Part shown: positions 47,201 through 57,332 of the stretch, piece after piece
Position numbering within the stretch: position 1 is the stretch's first letter
Layout: every line of letters starts with the position of its first letter
Assembly: GCA_036925085.1 (NCBI GenBank)
Contig: JAUPFP010000128.1
Location: forward strand, 62,001-126,000
Length of the DNA: 64,000 nucleotides
From: Brachycybe producta
Lineage: Eukaryota > Arthropoda > Diplopoda > Playtdesmida > Andrognathidae
Direction of reading: 5' to 3'
The notes under the pieces: generated by a model
Databases searched by the model: none
Seen by the model: the letters and a program-made list of their open reading frames with translations, nothing else
What the model was told of the DNA's origin: nothing
Program-made: the position numbers and the translations under genes

Positions 47201-50122
47201 CTGAGCTGAAAAATGCCTCCGATCAGATGAATAACCACCTGGATCTTAAAACATTATGTGACAACGTATACTAAGTTTTGAAATGTTGAATGATAGTACA
47301 AAACGAATTATATATTTATAAATTGTTACTACTTTACAGATATTGGATAGAAACCCTAGCATACTTCCTTACTACAAGGATACAATGCCAAAGGGCCGAT
47401 CTTTCAGACATTACGTCGAGTTGTGCCTCGGAGTAACTCTTAAAAGAAAGCCCAAGACTTCAAATCCCAACTTTGGATGTCGTTACTTGGATCCCCGCCA
47501 GCTTATTCATGCAGGTCTACTATTAAGGCGCATTCACACTAGGCTGGTTTACAAGCCGCTGGTTACTGCTGGCTATTAACCGTAGCAGCAAGCAGCGGCT
47601 GCTTTGTGTTCACACTTGTCCAGTCACTGCTGGTATTAGCAGCGCAAGTCATCCAATCACCGTCGTGCAAAAACACAAAATCTAACAACAACCAACCCAA
47701 GCCGTGGAGTTTCAACTACCCACTAGTGCCACTACTAGCGACAAAGGGTCCACACTAGCTGGTAGTACACTAGTAACAGCAGGAAGGGAGTCGCATGACC
47801 AGCTGGTAGCTGCCAAAGTTGGACATGTTCAACTTCACCAGCCACTGTTAAAATTTATAGCCTGCTAGAGAAAGCAGCTGCTGGTAGCAGTTCACACCAT
47901 GCTGCTAGAGGGCTACAACCAACCAGCAGCTGGTAAGCCAGCCTAGTTTGAATGCGCCATTACTGTATCTGCCAATTATTAAGAACCTATGCGATAATGA
48001 GTGTTATTTTCAGTGAAATTTGTCCTTTCGATAAATTGAAATTATATTTAATGAAATGAAAATGAAAATGAATTTCAGGTACAACTGTGTACTGTTTAAT
48101 CGACATGTATCGAGTGCTACAAATGAGAGCTCGAGAACTCGGCTTGAACGTTACGGCTTTCACCACACCAAAAACGGAAACACCACAAAGTGAGTAAATG
48201 ACCATTTTGTGGATGGTGATGTATACCATAGAAGAGACTGAAATAGCAATAGATTTTCGGCCTTTCCATCTCTTCAAGTTCCATTTGGGTTTCATCCCAT
48301 CCCACCTATTCATGGGTTACACAAGCCCCATTAATCCCTTGGGTTCCACGAGTCTGTTGGCTTCCACAAACCCCTAGGGTTCCACAAGTCCGTTGGGTTC
48401 CACAAGCCCCTTGGGTTCCACAAGCCCCTTGGGTTCCACAAGTCCGTTGGGATCCACAAGTCCGTTGGGTTCCACAAACCCCTAGGGTTCCACAAGTCCC
48501 GTGAATTGCACCAGTCATATACATCCCAGAAACTCATTTGTCCCACCGGTGCCTTTCATTCCATTAGTTCTATCTAAATATGAAATATATCCCATAGGTT
48601 GAGATGGGGTGAAATGAGATCTTTGTTGATAGGAGCTCTCATTATGGTCTTTTTCCCCATTTTGCGCTGCTTAAATATGACAAATAGTGTGAGCCACTGT
48701 CACAAATTACTTATAAAATATTGTAAATTTTAATTTTAAGGTAACCATCAAGAACCCCCCAACGAAGACTGCAGAAGTAAAGCTATGCAAGATACCTTGA
48801 ATGCAAAAGCGGCGCAACCAGAAGCAAAAACGAAAAACAAAAGCTTAAAAAGAAAAAGGGAAACAAAAAATCAGGAAACGTTATGCCCACTGGAACGTAA
48901 CGCGCAATTTTGGTCGGACCTCGGAATCAAATTTCCGGCATCTGTCGTCAAGATCACCATGGAAAGCATAGATGATCTCGAAAAATTGTTTGAAAAACAC
49001 AAAACTTTTTATGATGCCAATAACGTTCTCGATAGCATCTATGGCATCACAAGTTCTGTGCATTGGTCCCTGTTGCATTTGGTGGCTTCAAGTAAAGACT
49101 ATTTTGTTGGCAAAACAAAATCACTCACTATCACATTTCTCTTAGTCAACAGTTTCAAGTATGACTTGAAACGATTACTTAGAAATTCAAGCGAACAACT
49201 TACGAACGACATGAAAGTTACTGCATTGACTTTAGCTTTCTATCAAAAACATGAGAAAGTGTCGCAAATCCTGTGCGACATCTTTGAACTAGACGACGAT
49301 CGAGACTTGTATCAAAATTTCATCGAAGATGCTTTCGAAATGAAACGATACGATGTTGTAAGCCGAGCTGTGACAAAATTCAAACTTCAATCTCAGTTTA
49401 CAGTAAACGACATCCTTTTGCCGTTATATGTTCGGAATATGGATGCCGAGATTGAAGCATACATTGAAGGCGACTCGAAACAGCAACAACAATTCGTTAG
49501 TTTCCTAGACACCCTCTGCGTTCGTAAGAGTAAAGCCAAACGTTTGATCGAGAAACTTAATATTCCGAACAATCAACAGAACCGTCTACAATGCGATGTC
49601 TTGAGCAGAAACGTTAAACGGTTTGTTAAGAAATTCAATGTGCCCTACGAATACTGGCCAAATATAAAGCAAACTGAAAGCTACTCAACGCTGTATAATG
49701 TTCTTAAAAGAAAGTATAAACCGATGATCGGTGAATTTGACGAAATCATTACTGAAATTGTAACAATTTTTCCAAAATTACAAATTAAGTTAGTTTGTGA
49801 AATGGCTAAATACAATGATATAATCGGCGCAGCTAGTTATGCATACAAATACAAAATTCCATGGGAGGCCAAGCTTCCAGACAGTGTTAAGCTTGCTTTA
49901 CAAACCGGAGCCTACAGAGTAGAACACACCGCCGAATGGTACGAGGCAATGGCTCAAGCCAAACAACGAATGACCCAATACAAACTCAACGCATATTTCT
50001 GTACCGATTGTGGCAAAAAAGTTGGTTCGGATAAATGCTATCAAAGAAAAGTGTGTAACTGCTTTAAAAATGATCGTGTCAGGAAGAATCTTTACCAAAA
50101 ACGAGCTTTTTTTAACGAATAA
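44281..50122 (+). CDS. Exonuclease mut-7-like (EXD3-like) protein with duplicated helical region and degenerate active site
   Basis: Model of five exons in matching phase: 44281-45978, 46954-47265, 47340-47514, 48079-48189, 48741-50122, about 1225 residues. Residues 1-566 are mostly helical and resemble the N-terminal region of EXD3/Mut-7 (EILLPLLLLTKFEEIHEFLD). Exons 2-4 encode the 3'-5' exonuclease fold: STVVAIQFTWYQKP corresponds to the usual VGIDxEW strand, IRKLGFSLNLETL to motif II, and LIHAGTTVYCLIDMYRVL to motif III. The catalytic Asp/Glu pair of motif I and the Asp of motif III are replaced, so nuclease activity is doubtful. Exon 5 encodes a second helical copy (DILLPLYVRNMDAEIEAYIE, YEYWPN) and a terminal CxxC…CxC segment. 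Mut-7 acts in small-RNA silencing in nematodes; the role here is inferred at most. Alternatively these are two genes: without the last splice, exon 4 stops at 48198. Confidence 0.75.
46680..46893. mobile_element. Degenerate MITE in intron 1 of the mut-7-like gene
   Basis: The sequence is related to 20070-20338 (GCAACCAGCAACGAAATAATGATCACATGAC; right end TAATTTGCGCCTGGCC then TAA). The left end is decayed. Confidence 0.6.
47526..47959. mobile_element. Harbinger-type MITE, 434 bp, in intron 3 of the mut-7-like gene
   Basis: It begins AGGCGCATTCACACTAGGCT, ends AGCCTAGTTTGAATGCGCCA and is flanked by TTA. It starts only 11 bp after the exon 3 donor (47515). It is the same family as 36374-36812, in the opposite orientation. 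Confidence 0.85.
48337..48505. repeat. 18-bp minisatellite in intron 4
   Basis: About nine copies of an 18-bp unit (GGGTTCCACAAGTCCGTT and variants with CCCCTT or CCCCTA) are arranged in tandem. Because 18 is a multiple of three, the minus strand stays open, giving a spurious repetitive ORF. Confidence 0.88.
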
Positions 50123-50131
50123 AACGTGCTA

Positions 50132-50137
50132 AATAAA
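50132..50137 (+). terminator. Poly(A) signal of the mut-7-like gene
   Basis: AATAAA starts 10 bp after the stop codon, the first candidate downstream and followed by T-rich sequence. Confidence 0.5.
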
Positions 50138-50289
50138 ATATTTCTTGTTGCACTATCTTCTTGTCGGAGTTTCTTTTTCTTTGTGCATTTCACGATGCCA
50201 TCCTCCAAGATATCTATTGAAGTTGCACCAAATTCAAGAAATAGATGATCGTGAAAAGTCACGATTAAACGCAGCATTAGTGTACGATT

Positions 50290-50385
50290 AAGCATGGATG
50301 AATGATGTATTCCACAGATGGAACAATTCTAACTAGGACGACGCCAAGGGTTTGAGGTGGAGGCTAGCAGTGGCATGGCGGTAGA
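50290..50385. repeat. Fragment of an array-unit repeat outside the array
   Basis: GGACGACGCCAAGGG and GGAGGCTAGCAGT recur in the same order near 13500, 14410, 22735, 29950 and 38455. Its presence here shows that this is a dispersed repeat, not a piece unique to the gene units. Confidence 0.55.
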
Positions 50386-50399
50386 GTGTTAAAATAGCA

Positions 50400-51955
50400 A
50401 AAAGCATTGTAGCAGATTACAGAATCAGAAGAGAGTGCAAGATAAAAGAATTTACAAATGCAGCGGCGAGATAAACTATTTAAAAACTAAGAACTCGAAT
50501 AGGTAAACTAGCACTCTAGACCCGGACGATACCGTCTGGGCCTAGCGTGGGTTTACCTAATCAATTCTTTAGTTTTCATTCCATCTGGAATTTTCCTTTC
50601 CGATTCGGGCTGGTCTAGTGTTGAAGGCAACCACCCTTTCCATTGATACAGGCAGTGTATAAGAAGCCAATGAAAATTCTGACAGAAAACACTTTGAAGC
50701 TCTTCATTGTATTTAGTATACGTCCAAGAAATTACCTTAATTAAATAAAGGTTCAAAATTACAGCAAATTGTAGCGACCTGTCCATACAGGAACAAATAT
50801 ACATACTGTGTATCGAGGCTAGAATCCAGAGTGTCTGCCAATTGCGAGTGTCAGAGATTTTGCTTTTTCAATTTAAACTTTATTTTATATAGCGATAAAT
50901 GATTTTGGCATAAATCACGAAAAACAAACAAAAAACTAAAATACGTTTATTATTTTATTTCGATAGACAACAATTCAACTACATTTAATTATTCCGCGGT
51001 AAATTAAACAAATTCTATAAGTTATACAAAACTTTCTGACCTCGTTTCCACTAGAAAAATTGACCGCAGTTAATAAGTTAACCACAGTTAATTTTCTAGT
51101 CGAAAAAAATGTCGTTACGTAAATCATGGTCAAATTTACACGCATAATAATATGGAAACAGTTTAAAACAAAAACGGATAAAACGAAACGACTGATAACA
51201 CACAAAAAAATCAGAAAACACGAAGTACCTATTTGTTCCGATAACTTAGGATAGGTTTTTTCATATATTTAAATTCGTTTAATGCAAAATGGGTAACTCG
51301 AAAATAAAAAACTTTTTTCAGTCCAAAGTAATACAAATCACCTTAAATCCTTCTAATACGAAATAAATTTAAAGCCTGGTTTTTCAAATTCGTTTTGAGT
51401 TAATATCTTTGTAAAAAAAAGCCCTTTTTAAATATGAAAATACAATTAAATCAGTGTCAGGGTTAACAGAATTCGATTCCTTTCTGGAATCAAAATTACT
51501 TATTTTTTTTTAAATAGAAGTTGAAATGAAAGTTATATGTAATAATTTCTAATAAACGATATTTGCATTATGTTTTGTGGCTTTCTTGCGGGTTTTCACC
51601 CTAATCCGTGATCACGATATTATAAAAAAATAGTATGTGTTTGGACCCTTCCATTTCGTGTTAAACGGTTTCCACTGCGTATCAATTTTTTGGCTGTCAA
51701 ATTAAAAAAAAGTCATAATATAAAACATGGTAAAATAATTTTCCCGCGAATACAATGAAAGTGTTTTTATGATCCTTAATGTGTGTGTGTTGTTTACGAT
51801 TCTAGTTTGCAAGCACTTGTTTAGAAGTCCAGGATGCCAATAAAAACAGTGAATCCCCCTAAAACTGAAATTAAACGACCTTCAAATTTTGTAGTCACTG
51901 AGAATGTAAATTTAAAATGTAATTGATCCGATTATTACCATTGTCATCACTTGTT
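50400..51955. other. Intergenic region between the mut-7-like gene and gene 7
   Basis: No supported gene or recognised transposon. The sequence is AT-rich. A 51025-51110 stretch contains AGTTAATAAGTTAACCACAGTTAA, a short inverted motif. Short ORFs lack coding character. Confidence 0.5.
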
Positions 51956-51962
51956 GTCACAA

Positions 51963-52257
51963 TTAATCATAACATGTGCAACCACCAAACCACGTTTGGC
52001 ATCCATAGTCATAATAATTATATTGACAGTAGTCCTCGCAATATTCCGATGGATACTGTCCAACATACTCACAATCTATGATCAATCAAGATTTAAAAAA
52101 AAAATACCATTATAATAATACTGTATGCTACCATTAATAGGATATTGTGTAATCAATACTTACACGTATAATAACTGCCATCTACACGGTCAATCAACAT
52201 AGCCAGTGAAACACCAACCAGAAACAACACAGAAATCACTTTGAAGAAGCTCGTCAT
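51963..52257 (-). CDS. Gene 7: CS-alpha-beta peptide of a distinct subtype, two exons, minus strand
   Basis: Exon 1 (52257-52164) encodes a 31-residue leader (MTSFFKVISVLFLVGVSLAM then LIDRVDGSYYT). After a donor GTAAGT and an intron of only 88 bp, exon 2 (52075-51963) continues in phase 1. The 68-residue precursor has a mature part with cysteines spaced 10, 3, 8, 6, 1, ending CTCYD. The x10, x3 and x1 spacings equal those of the array, but the C3-C4 and C4-C5 loops are shorter, closer to classical defensins. It is rich in Tyr (nine after the leader) and acidic, unlike cationic antimicrobial defensins. The same phase-1 intron supports common descent with the array. Confidence 0.82.
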
Positions 52258-52494
52258 AGTACTTTAATATGTTCAAAGAAAAAGCCTAATTGAAAAAGTT
52301 CTACAAAGTTAGTCCAAAGCTATACCCCAGAATTGCACCGAGGTTACAAATCTGCGACTCTATTTCACATGCCGCAAGTTTCTAAACTTAATCGTTGATC
52401 TAACCGCATTTGCGGGAACGTTTGTAATCATTCCGATAAGATTTTCGCAAAAAAATAACAACTTCATTAAAACGAGAATAGTGGATCTCTCAGA

Positions 52495-52670
52495 CCAACA
52501 CGTAGACACGGGAGCGGTAGTGGGAAGGTCGCGGGACGTCCAACATATGGCAGGCAATGGGCACACCACCCGCTGACAGTTCCGCAGCATTGGTGTGGAT
52601 GTCCCACGACCTACCCACTACCGATCTCGCTGCCATGTCCCGCGTTGATCTGGGTTTTCATTAAAAAAAT
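52495..52670. mobile_element. Foldback MITE upstream of gene 7
   Basis: The arms CAGACCAACACG…GGTAGTGGGAAGGTCGCGGG and CCCACGACCTACCCACTACC…GATCTG are inverted repeats covering most of about 170 bp. CAGA-type ends suggest hAT. The GC content is well above the surroundings. Confidence 0.6.
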
Positions 52671-52699
52671 GTATGAGAAGAAGTATTATTCGTTTTCAT

Positions 52700-53390
52700 C
52701 AGAAATAAACTGTTACAGTGATGGCTATAGCAGGATATTTTATAGCCTCTTCCTTAGCTTTCTTACGTATGGAAATCATCTTAAATTGGGAGATAGAGGT
52801 TAGAAATTAGCCTAAACGTTAGGAAAAAGAGCAGTAGCGTGACGTGGCCAATAATCATAGTGCACCGAGTTAGCACTTAAGATTTTGAGAGTAGATTTTG
52901 AAAGTAACAAGTCTTACAAGTGCTGGGTGACCAGTTAAGCCTGGTTTCAATTAGGATTGTAAATGGGGTCGTCACTAGGCCTAGACGCGAGCCTGTTTAA
53001 CTGTTCTATCCCACAACCAAGATAGTTTGTGTGTAAACACAGCCTAGCACTTGCATCTCATGAGAATCCAGTCTAACAAAGAAAATGACCCCGTGCGTGG
53101 TCCGTGGGCATAAGCTCACACTATAAAAATGTTAAATTTTGACAAAAAAATGTGTCATTCGTGTCTCCTCCACTCTTTGTAAAAATTCAAAAGCCTTGCC
53201 ACCTCATGTTTACATTGGGCTAGTAAGCATCAGAGTGGGCACTCCAGTGAAAAATGGGGTGGTGGCCGTAGGATAGTGTTATAGTGAATATAGAATGCCT
53301 TACAATCCACTATCCTATCCCAAATACTACTGCAAGTATACTGCAGCTAGTACATTAGGATACAGTAGTTGCCATCTTTGTCACTAGAAA
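52700..53390. other. Intergenic, no gene recognised
   Basis: Moderate GC, no ORF of coding character. Paired motifs (GATAGTGTTATAGTG, then CACTATCCTATCC near 53272 and 53319) suggest another small inverted-repeat element, not delimited. Confidence 0.45.
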
Positions 53391-53395
53391 GCTAG

Positions 53396-53417
53396 CTACT
53401 ACCCCATGGGGTAGTAG
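53396..53417. repeat. Perfect 22-bp palindrome
   Basis: CTACTACCCCA and its exact complement meet without spacer, followed at once by a second hairpin (ATTAGCAAA…TTTGCTAAT, 53418-53439). Confidence 0.88.
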
Positions 53418-53443
53418 ATTAGCAAAAGCATTTGCTAATGTAA

Positions 53444-53823
53444 GGGTTGTTTATACTCCCTTGCTAAGCAGCAAACTAGCCTGCAAAACTTCAAAAATGA
53501 CGTCAGAGCTTCAGATTTTTGTCTATGCCAGAGCATGAAGCTAGCTTTGAAATTGTTCAACCTTTTCAAAGCTTAGCAACTCAAAGCACCAATCATGAAA
53601 CGGATACACAAATGGGGTGAACAAGTCACACCTTTTTTGCTTCCAGAAGGGGAAGGGTTCTATCGTTTTGTATATCTGTTTTATAGGGTATAAAGGTTAG
53701 AAAATATTGTGAAGTTTGCAAAACCACATGTTTGTATAAACAAGCTGCTAAGCTTTGGTGAGCTAATTTTTAGGATCTTCAAAGCTTGCGAATCTTAGCA
53801 AAGTTTGGAGTATAAACCTACCC
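53444..53823. mobile_element. Harbinger-type MITE, 380 bp, TAA duplication
   Basis: It begins GGGTTGTTTATACTCC and ends GGAGTATAAACCTACCC, flanked by TAA on both sides. The inverted ends extend through a TTGCTAAG/CTTAGCAA pair. Non-coding. Confidence 0.78.
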
Positions 53824-54208
53824 TAAGGCAGTCTTGTTTCTAGCAAGTTGTGCATGCGCCTGTCATGTACCAGTCATAAGAAATGAGACCGGTTGATTAA
53901 AGCCTATACCACGCTCTCATGCAACAGTAATAGCACCCCCTCATCTGAGTCACCTAATCACATAAAACACAAATAACAATAGATAATAATAGTACATGTG
54001 TATACAAATATATTTTTATGATATATTTGTGTAATGGTATACGCTACATATGCAATCAGTTTATTGCACAAAGTTCGGTGTGTTTTGAAGCAACACACAT
54101 GCCAAATGTGGAACAACCACTTGTCATATTATCATACGTGACAGATCATATACTGTATATCAAAGATTGTTTGTGAAACAGGTACATGTTATTTTTTGTT
54201 GTTACTAT

Positions 54209-54894
54209 TGTAACACCCTGTAAATCGTGATCCCGCCAAAACCATAGCCTGGGGGGTAAACAACTCTCAACCGTCCCTCCCTCCTCTCTGACTCACCTTT
54301 CTGACTCATGCCCAAGTGGCGGATTGATACATAAAGGACCATGGTCACTTGGACCTGGTTACACCTCGCAGGTGTACACAGGTCCAAGGTATAAAAGGAC
54401 CATGTTCCTCTTTGTTCCTCAGTTCTTTCCTTTGCCTGTTTTTGCGATACATTCCAAATCATGGGCCTGAGGATTTCCAGTTAGTATATTACTATTCACC
54501 CTTGTATCTGTACTTCTTACAAGGAATGAATAAAAGTGTTGTAACAAGAAGTAGCGTTGTCTCTATGTTTATGTAAACAACTTCTCTTCAGAGGCCGGAG
54601 GTTTCATAGGGCAGGAGCTATACGATTCTCAGCAGCTACAACATCTTCTCTAGTCGGAATACCGATGGAGAAGATGTATATCAGCATCAACCGGAAGAGA
54701 GAGAGATGGCCGCCACTCTCCTGCATCGATTTCACCCCCATGCAGAAGAGTGACTACAATCTATCTCCATCCAGCTCTCTCTACAGCTCGGATCTTCTCT
54801 GTGCAGGTGTCGTACTGCTCAGAGAAGAAACGAAAAGTAGAAAATGTCATCTAAAGGTTGGTAATAAAATATTGGTTGATGTCAAAAGCTCACA
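54209..54894 (+). repeat. 5' LTR of the second element
   Basis: It runs TGTAACACCCTG to AAAAGCTCACA, 686 bp. Internal signals are GGTATAAAAGGACC (TATA box, about 54391) and AATGAATAAAAG (poly(A)-like, about 54523). The minus-strand solo LTR at 30191-30863 is a diverged relative. Confidence 0.9.
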
Positions 54895-55009
54895 TTTGGT
54901 GGAGGTGCGGGGTATAGCTCCATCTGCCTTCTCCGACCTGTAAACAGAAGCCGTCCTTTGTCCTAAGTCTCGTGATTGTGCCTCACGAGGCTTCGTCCGT
55001 CCTTTCTAT

Positions 55010-55370
55010 GTTGGAGCCACGTATGGAGACCCTCGATAGCGTCAAAGTCAACCGCGTGGCGCCTGTCTGTAAAACCGCGTATGGAGACCCTCGATCACGT
55101 CAAAGTCAACCGCGCGGCGTCCTTTGTGTTGGAACCACGTGTGGAGACCCTCGATAGCGTCAAAGTCGACCACGTGGCGCCTTTGTAAAACCGCGTATGG
55201 AGGCCCTCGATCACGTCAAAGCCAACCGCGCGGCGTCCTTTGTGTTGGAACCACGTATGGAGGCCCTCGATAGCGTCAAAGCCAACCGCGTGGCGCCTTT
55301 TTATGTTGGGATCATGTATGGAGGCCCTCGATCACGTCAAAGCCAACCGCATGGTACCGTTTTTGTGGAA
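55010..55370 (+). repeat. Tandem repeats of about 58-60 bp in the leader of the second element
   Basis: Six copies of a unit with TGGAGACCCTCGAT or TGGAGGCCCTCGAT start near 55023, 55081, 55141, 55197, 55257 and 55318. Copies alternate between two types (…TAGCGTCAAAG and …CACGTCAAAG), so the array grew as dimers of about 118 bp. Located just after the primer site, it could affect packaging or translation. Confidence 0.85.
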
Positions 55371-57332
55371 TCGCGAAAGAGACTTGTGGCTACACACACC
55401 ACGTGTCGACCGCGCGATTCTGTGTCCTGTCCTTAGAGACACGTGGGAACGAACTTTTGTCTGCTGACCGCTTAGCACTCGGAAAGTGGACAACCGTTTG
55501 GACACACGTGTTTCCGTCCGTGTTTTTGTATTTCATGTTTCCATTACAATCACCCACTGTCACCTTCACTCTTCTTTAATTTTCAAAGTGAAACCCACAC
55601 CACGTGGGCAACACTTTAAACAAATTCTTCTTACTCTCCGAGAGGAGTTTGCAGTCTCATTATGAGATGAGCAAACAAATCTCATCTACTAATCTATTCA
55701 TCTATTAATAGGCTTTTAAAGGACGTGTGTGTCTTTTAAAATGTCCTATTATCTTCACTCTTCATCTTTAATTTTCAAGCAAGATTCTCCCTAGCTCTAT
55801 TTCATTGTTAGGGGGCTTACAAGCTTAAAACACACTTTTTCTAGCCACGTGGGACTTTCTTGTCCCCCCTTTTCTTTGTTCTTTGTTTTTACACTTGTGT
55901 TTCCCTTGGGACCCTCTATGTCCCAAGTCATGTTCTTCAATTTCTTCATCATCATCACCTCAATGCATCATCACATGAACTTTCTCCATTGGACAGCACT
56001 GAAGCCCGGCCGCCATCTTGGATCGACCGGACACTCTTCAAAAAGCGCCAACGGAGCGGTTTTTCGCTCCATGTGACTCATTGTTGTACCTTCTCTCATC
56101 TTTTTGTGTTCTCTTCTCTTCTCTTCTCTTCCAGAGGGTTGCACTCACGCGCCCCCTGGCGGAGTTCCTCTTGTTAGAGAAAACTTCTCTTTTTCTTTGA
56201 ATTTTCTCTCTTTTTGTGTCTTTCTCCTGGCCACCATAAAAACGTGCCCCGGAGGAACTTTTCAATCATCAATTTTTGGACATTGCAATAAACTGAACCG
56301 GAAGTGGCCACCTCAGCGCCACCTACGGACTTCTTCCTTCTACTCAACATAGTCCCTCACTGGGCACTGACTCTGTCTTTTCATCCAGAGCCATCCAGCA
56401 GTGAGGACTCAAAATTTCTCCAGTCTGAACATTTCTTCTGGTTCACCAAGTATTTATCTTGTTGAACACACTTCAATTTCTACACTGTTTTACTGTTTTA
56501 ATAAAACTAAATTGAAACTTTTGATGTGCGGGCACCGCACCTAAGTTTTAAACTTTCAAAGTAAAACAGCTTTCTTTTCTTGCTTCTTTGGAGAGTTCAG
56601 CCATCTTGAACTTCTCCTTTGTTTGTGCATTTAAAAAGTTCAGCCATCTTGAACTTTTTGTTCTTTGTGTGTTCTTCACACACACACTCTTCATTCTTGT
56701 TTCTAAGTAAAACTAAAAGTGCGGGCACCGCGCTCTAGCTTTACTCTTCGTATTGCTTTCCTCTTCTTCAGGCAACTGCAATACACTTCCATTTCTAATT
56801 CACTTTCCGCAGTGCAATCTTGATTGGGTGGTGTACCACGCTCGAGGTTGTATTGTACATCTGCTGTTTCTTTATTGAGGTTTTTGGAATTCTCGTAACC
56901 TCCACGTGGTCGCCAAATACCACGTGTCGAGAGAGATCCTTCCAAAATCTGACGCTCAATAAAGAACTCACGACGCTACACCAGTTGGGAACCAAAACTC
57001 ATCACACGCCCAACTGAGAACACGATCAACACGATACAACCATCACCACACTAACGGAGTGAACGGCCACTTCGTTATACACGTCACAAGCTTAGGTAAT
57101 CTATCGTTACTCAGTGTATAAGAGTACGATAGTGTCGGTTGCCGACAAGCACTAAGTTACCGACGCACAGTGACGACACCGACCTACAAACTGAACGAGT
57201 CCCATCATACTGGAACCGAAAAGTATAGCTCAGAGTGTACTCGAGAACCCTCGGAGCTGCACACAACGACTTGGACTTCGCCGGACTCGTTCATCACCGC
57301 ACATTCACATTACACAAGCCACTTCATTAATC

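Noticed and set aside
48306-48546. Minus-strand repetitive ORFs (CGTQRT- and LWNPR-type repeats)
   Set aside because: They are translations of the 18-bp intronic minisatellite; they stay open only because 18 is divisible by three.
51025-51110. Repeated GTTAAC/AGTTAA motifs as a homeodomain operator cluster
   Set aside because: In AT-rich DNA such words are expected by chance and no gene start lies near.
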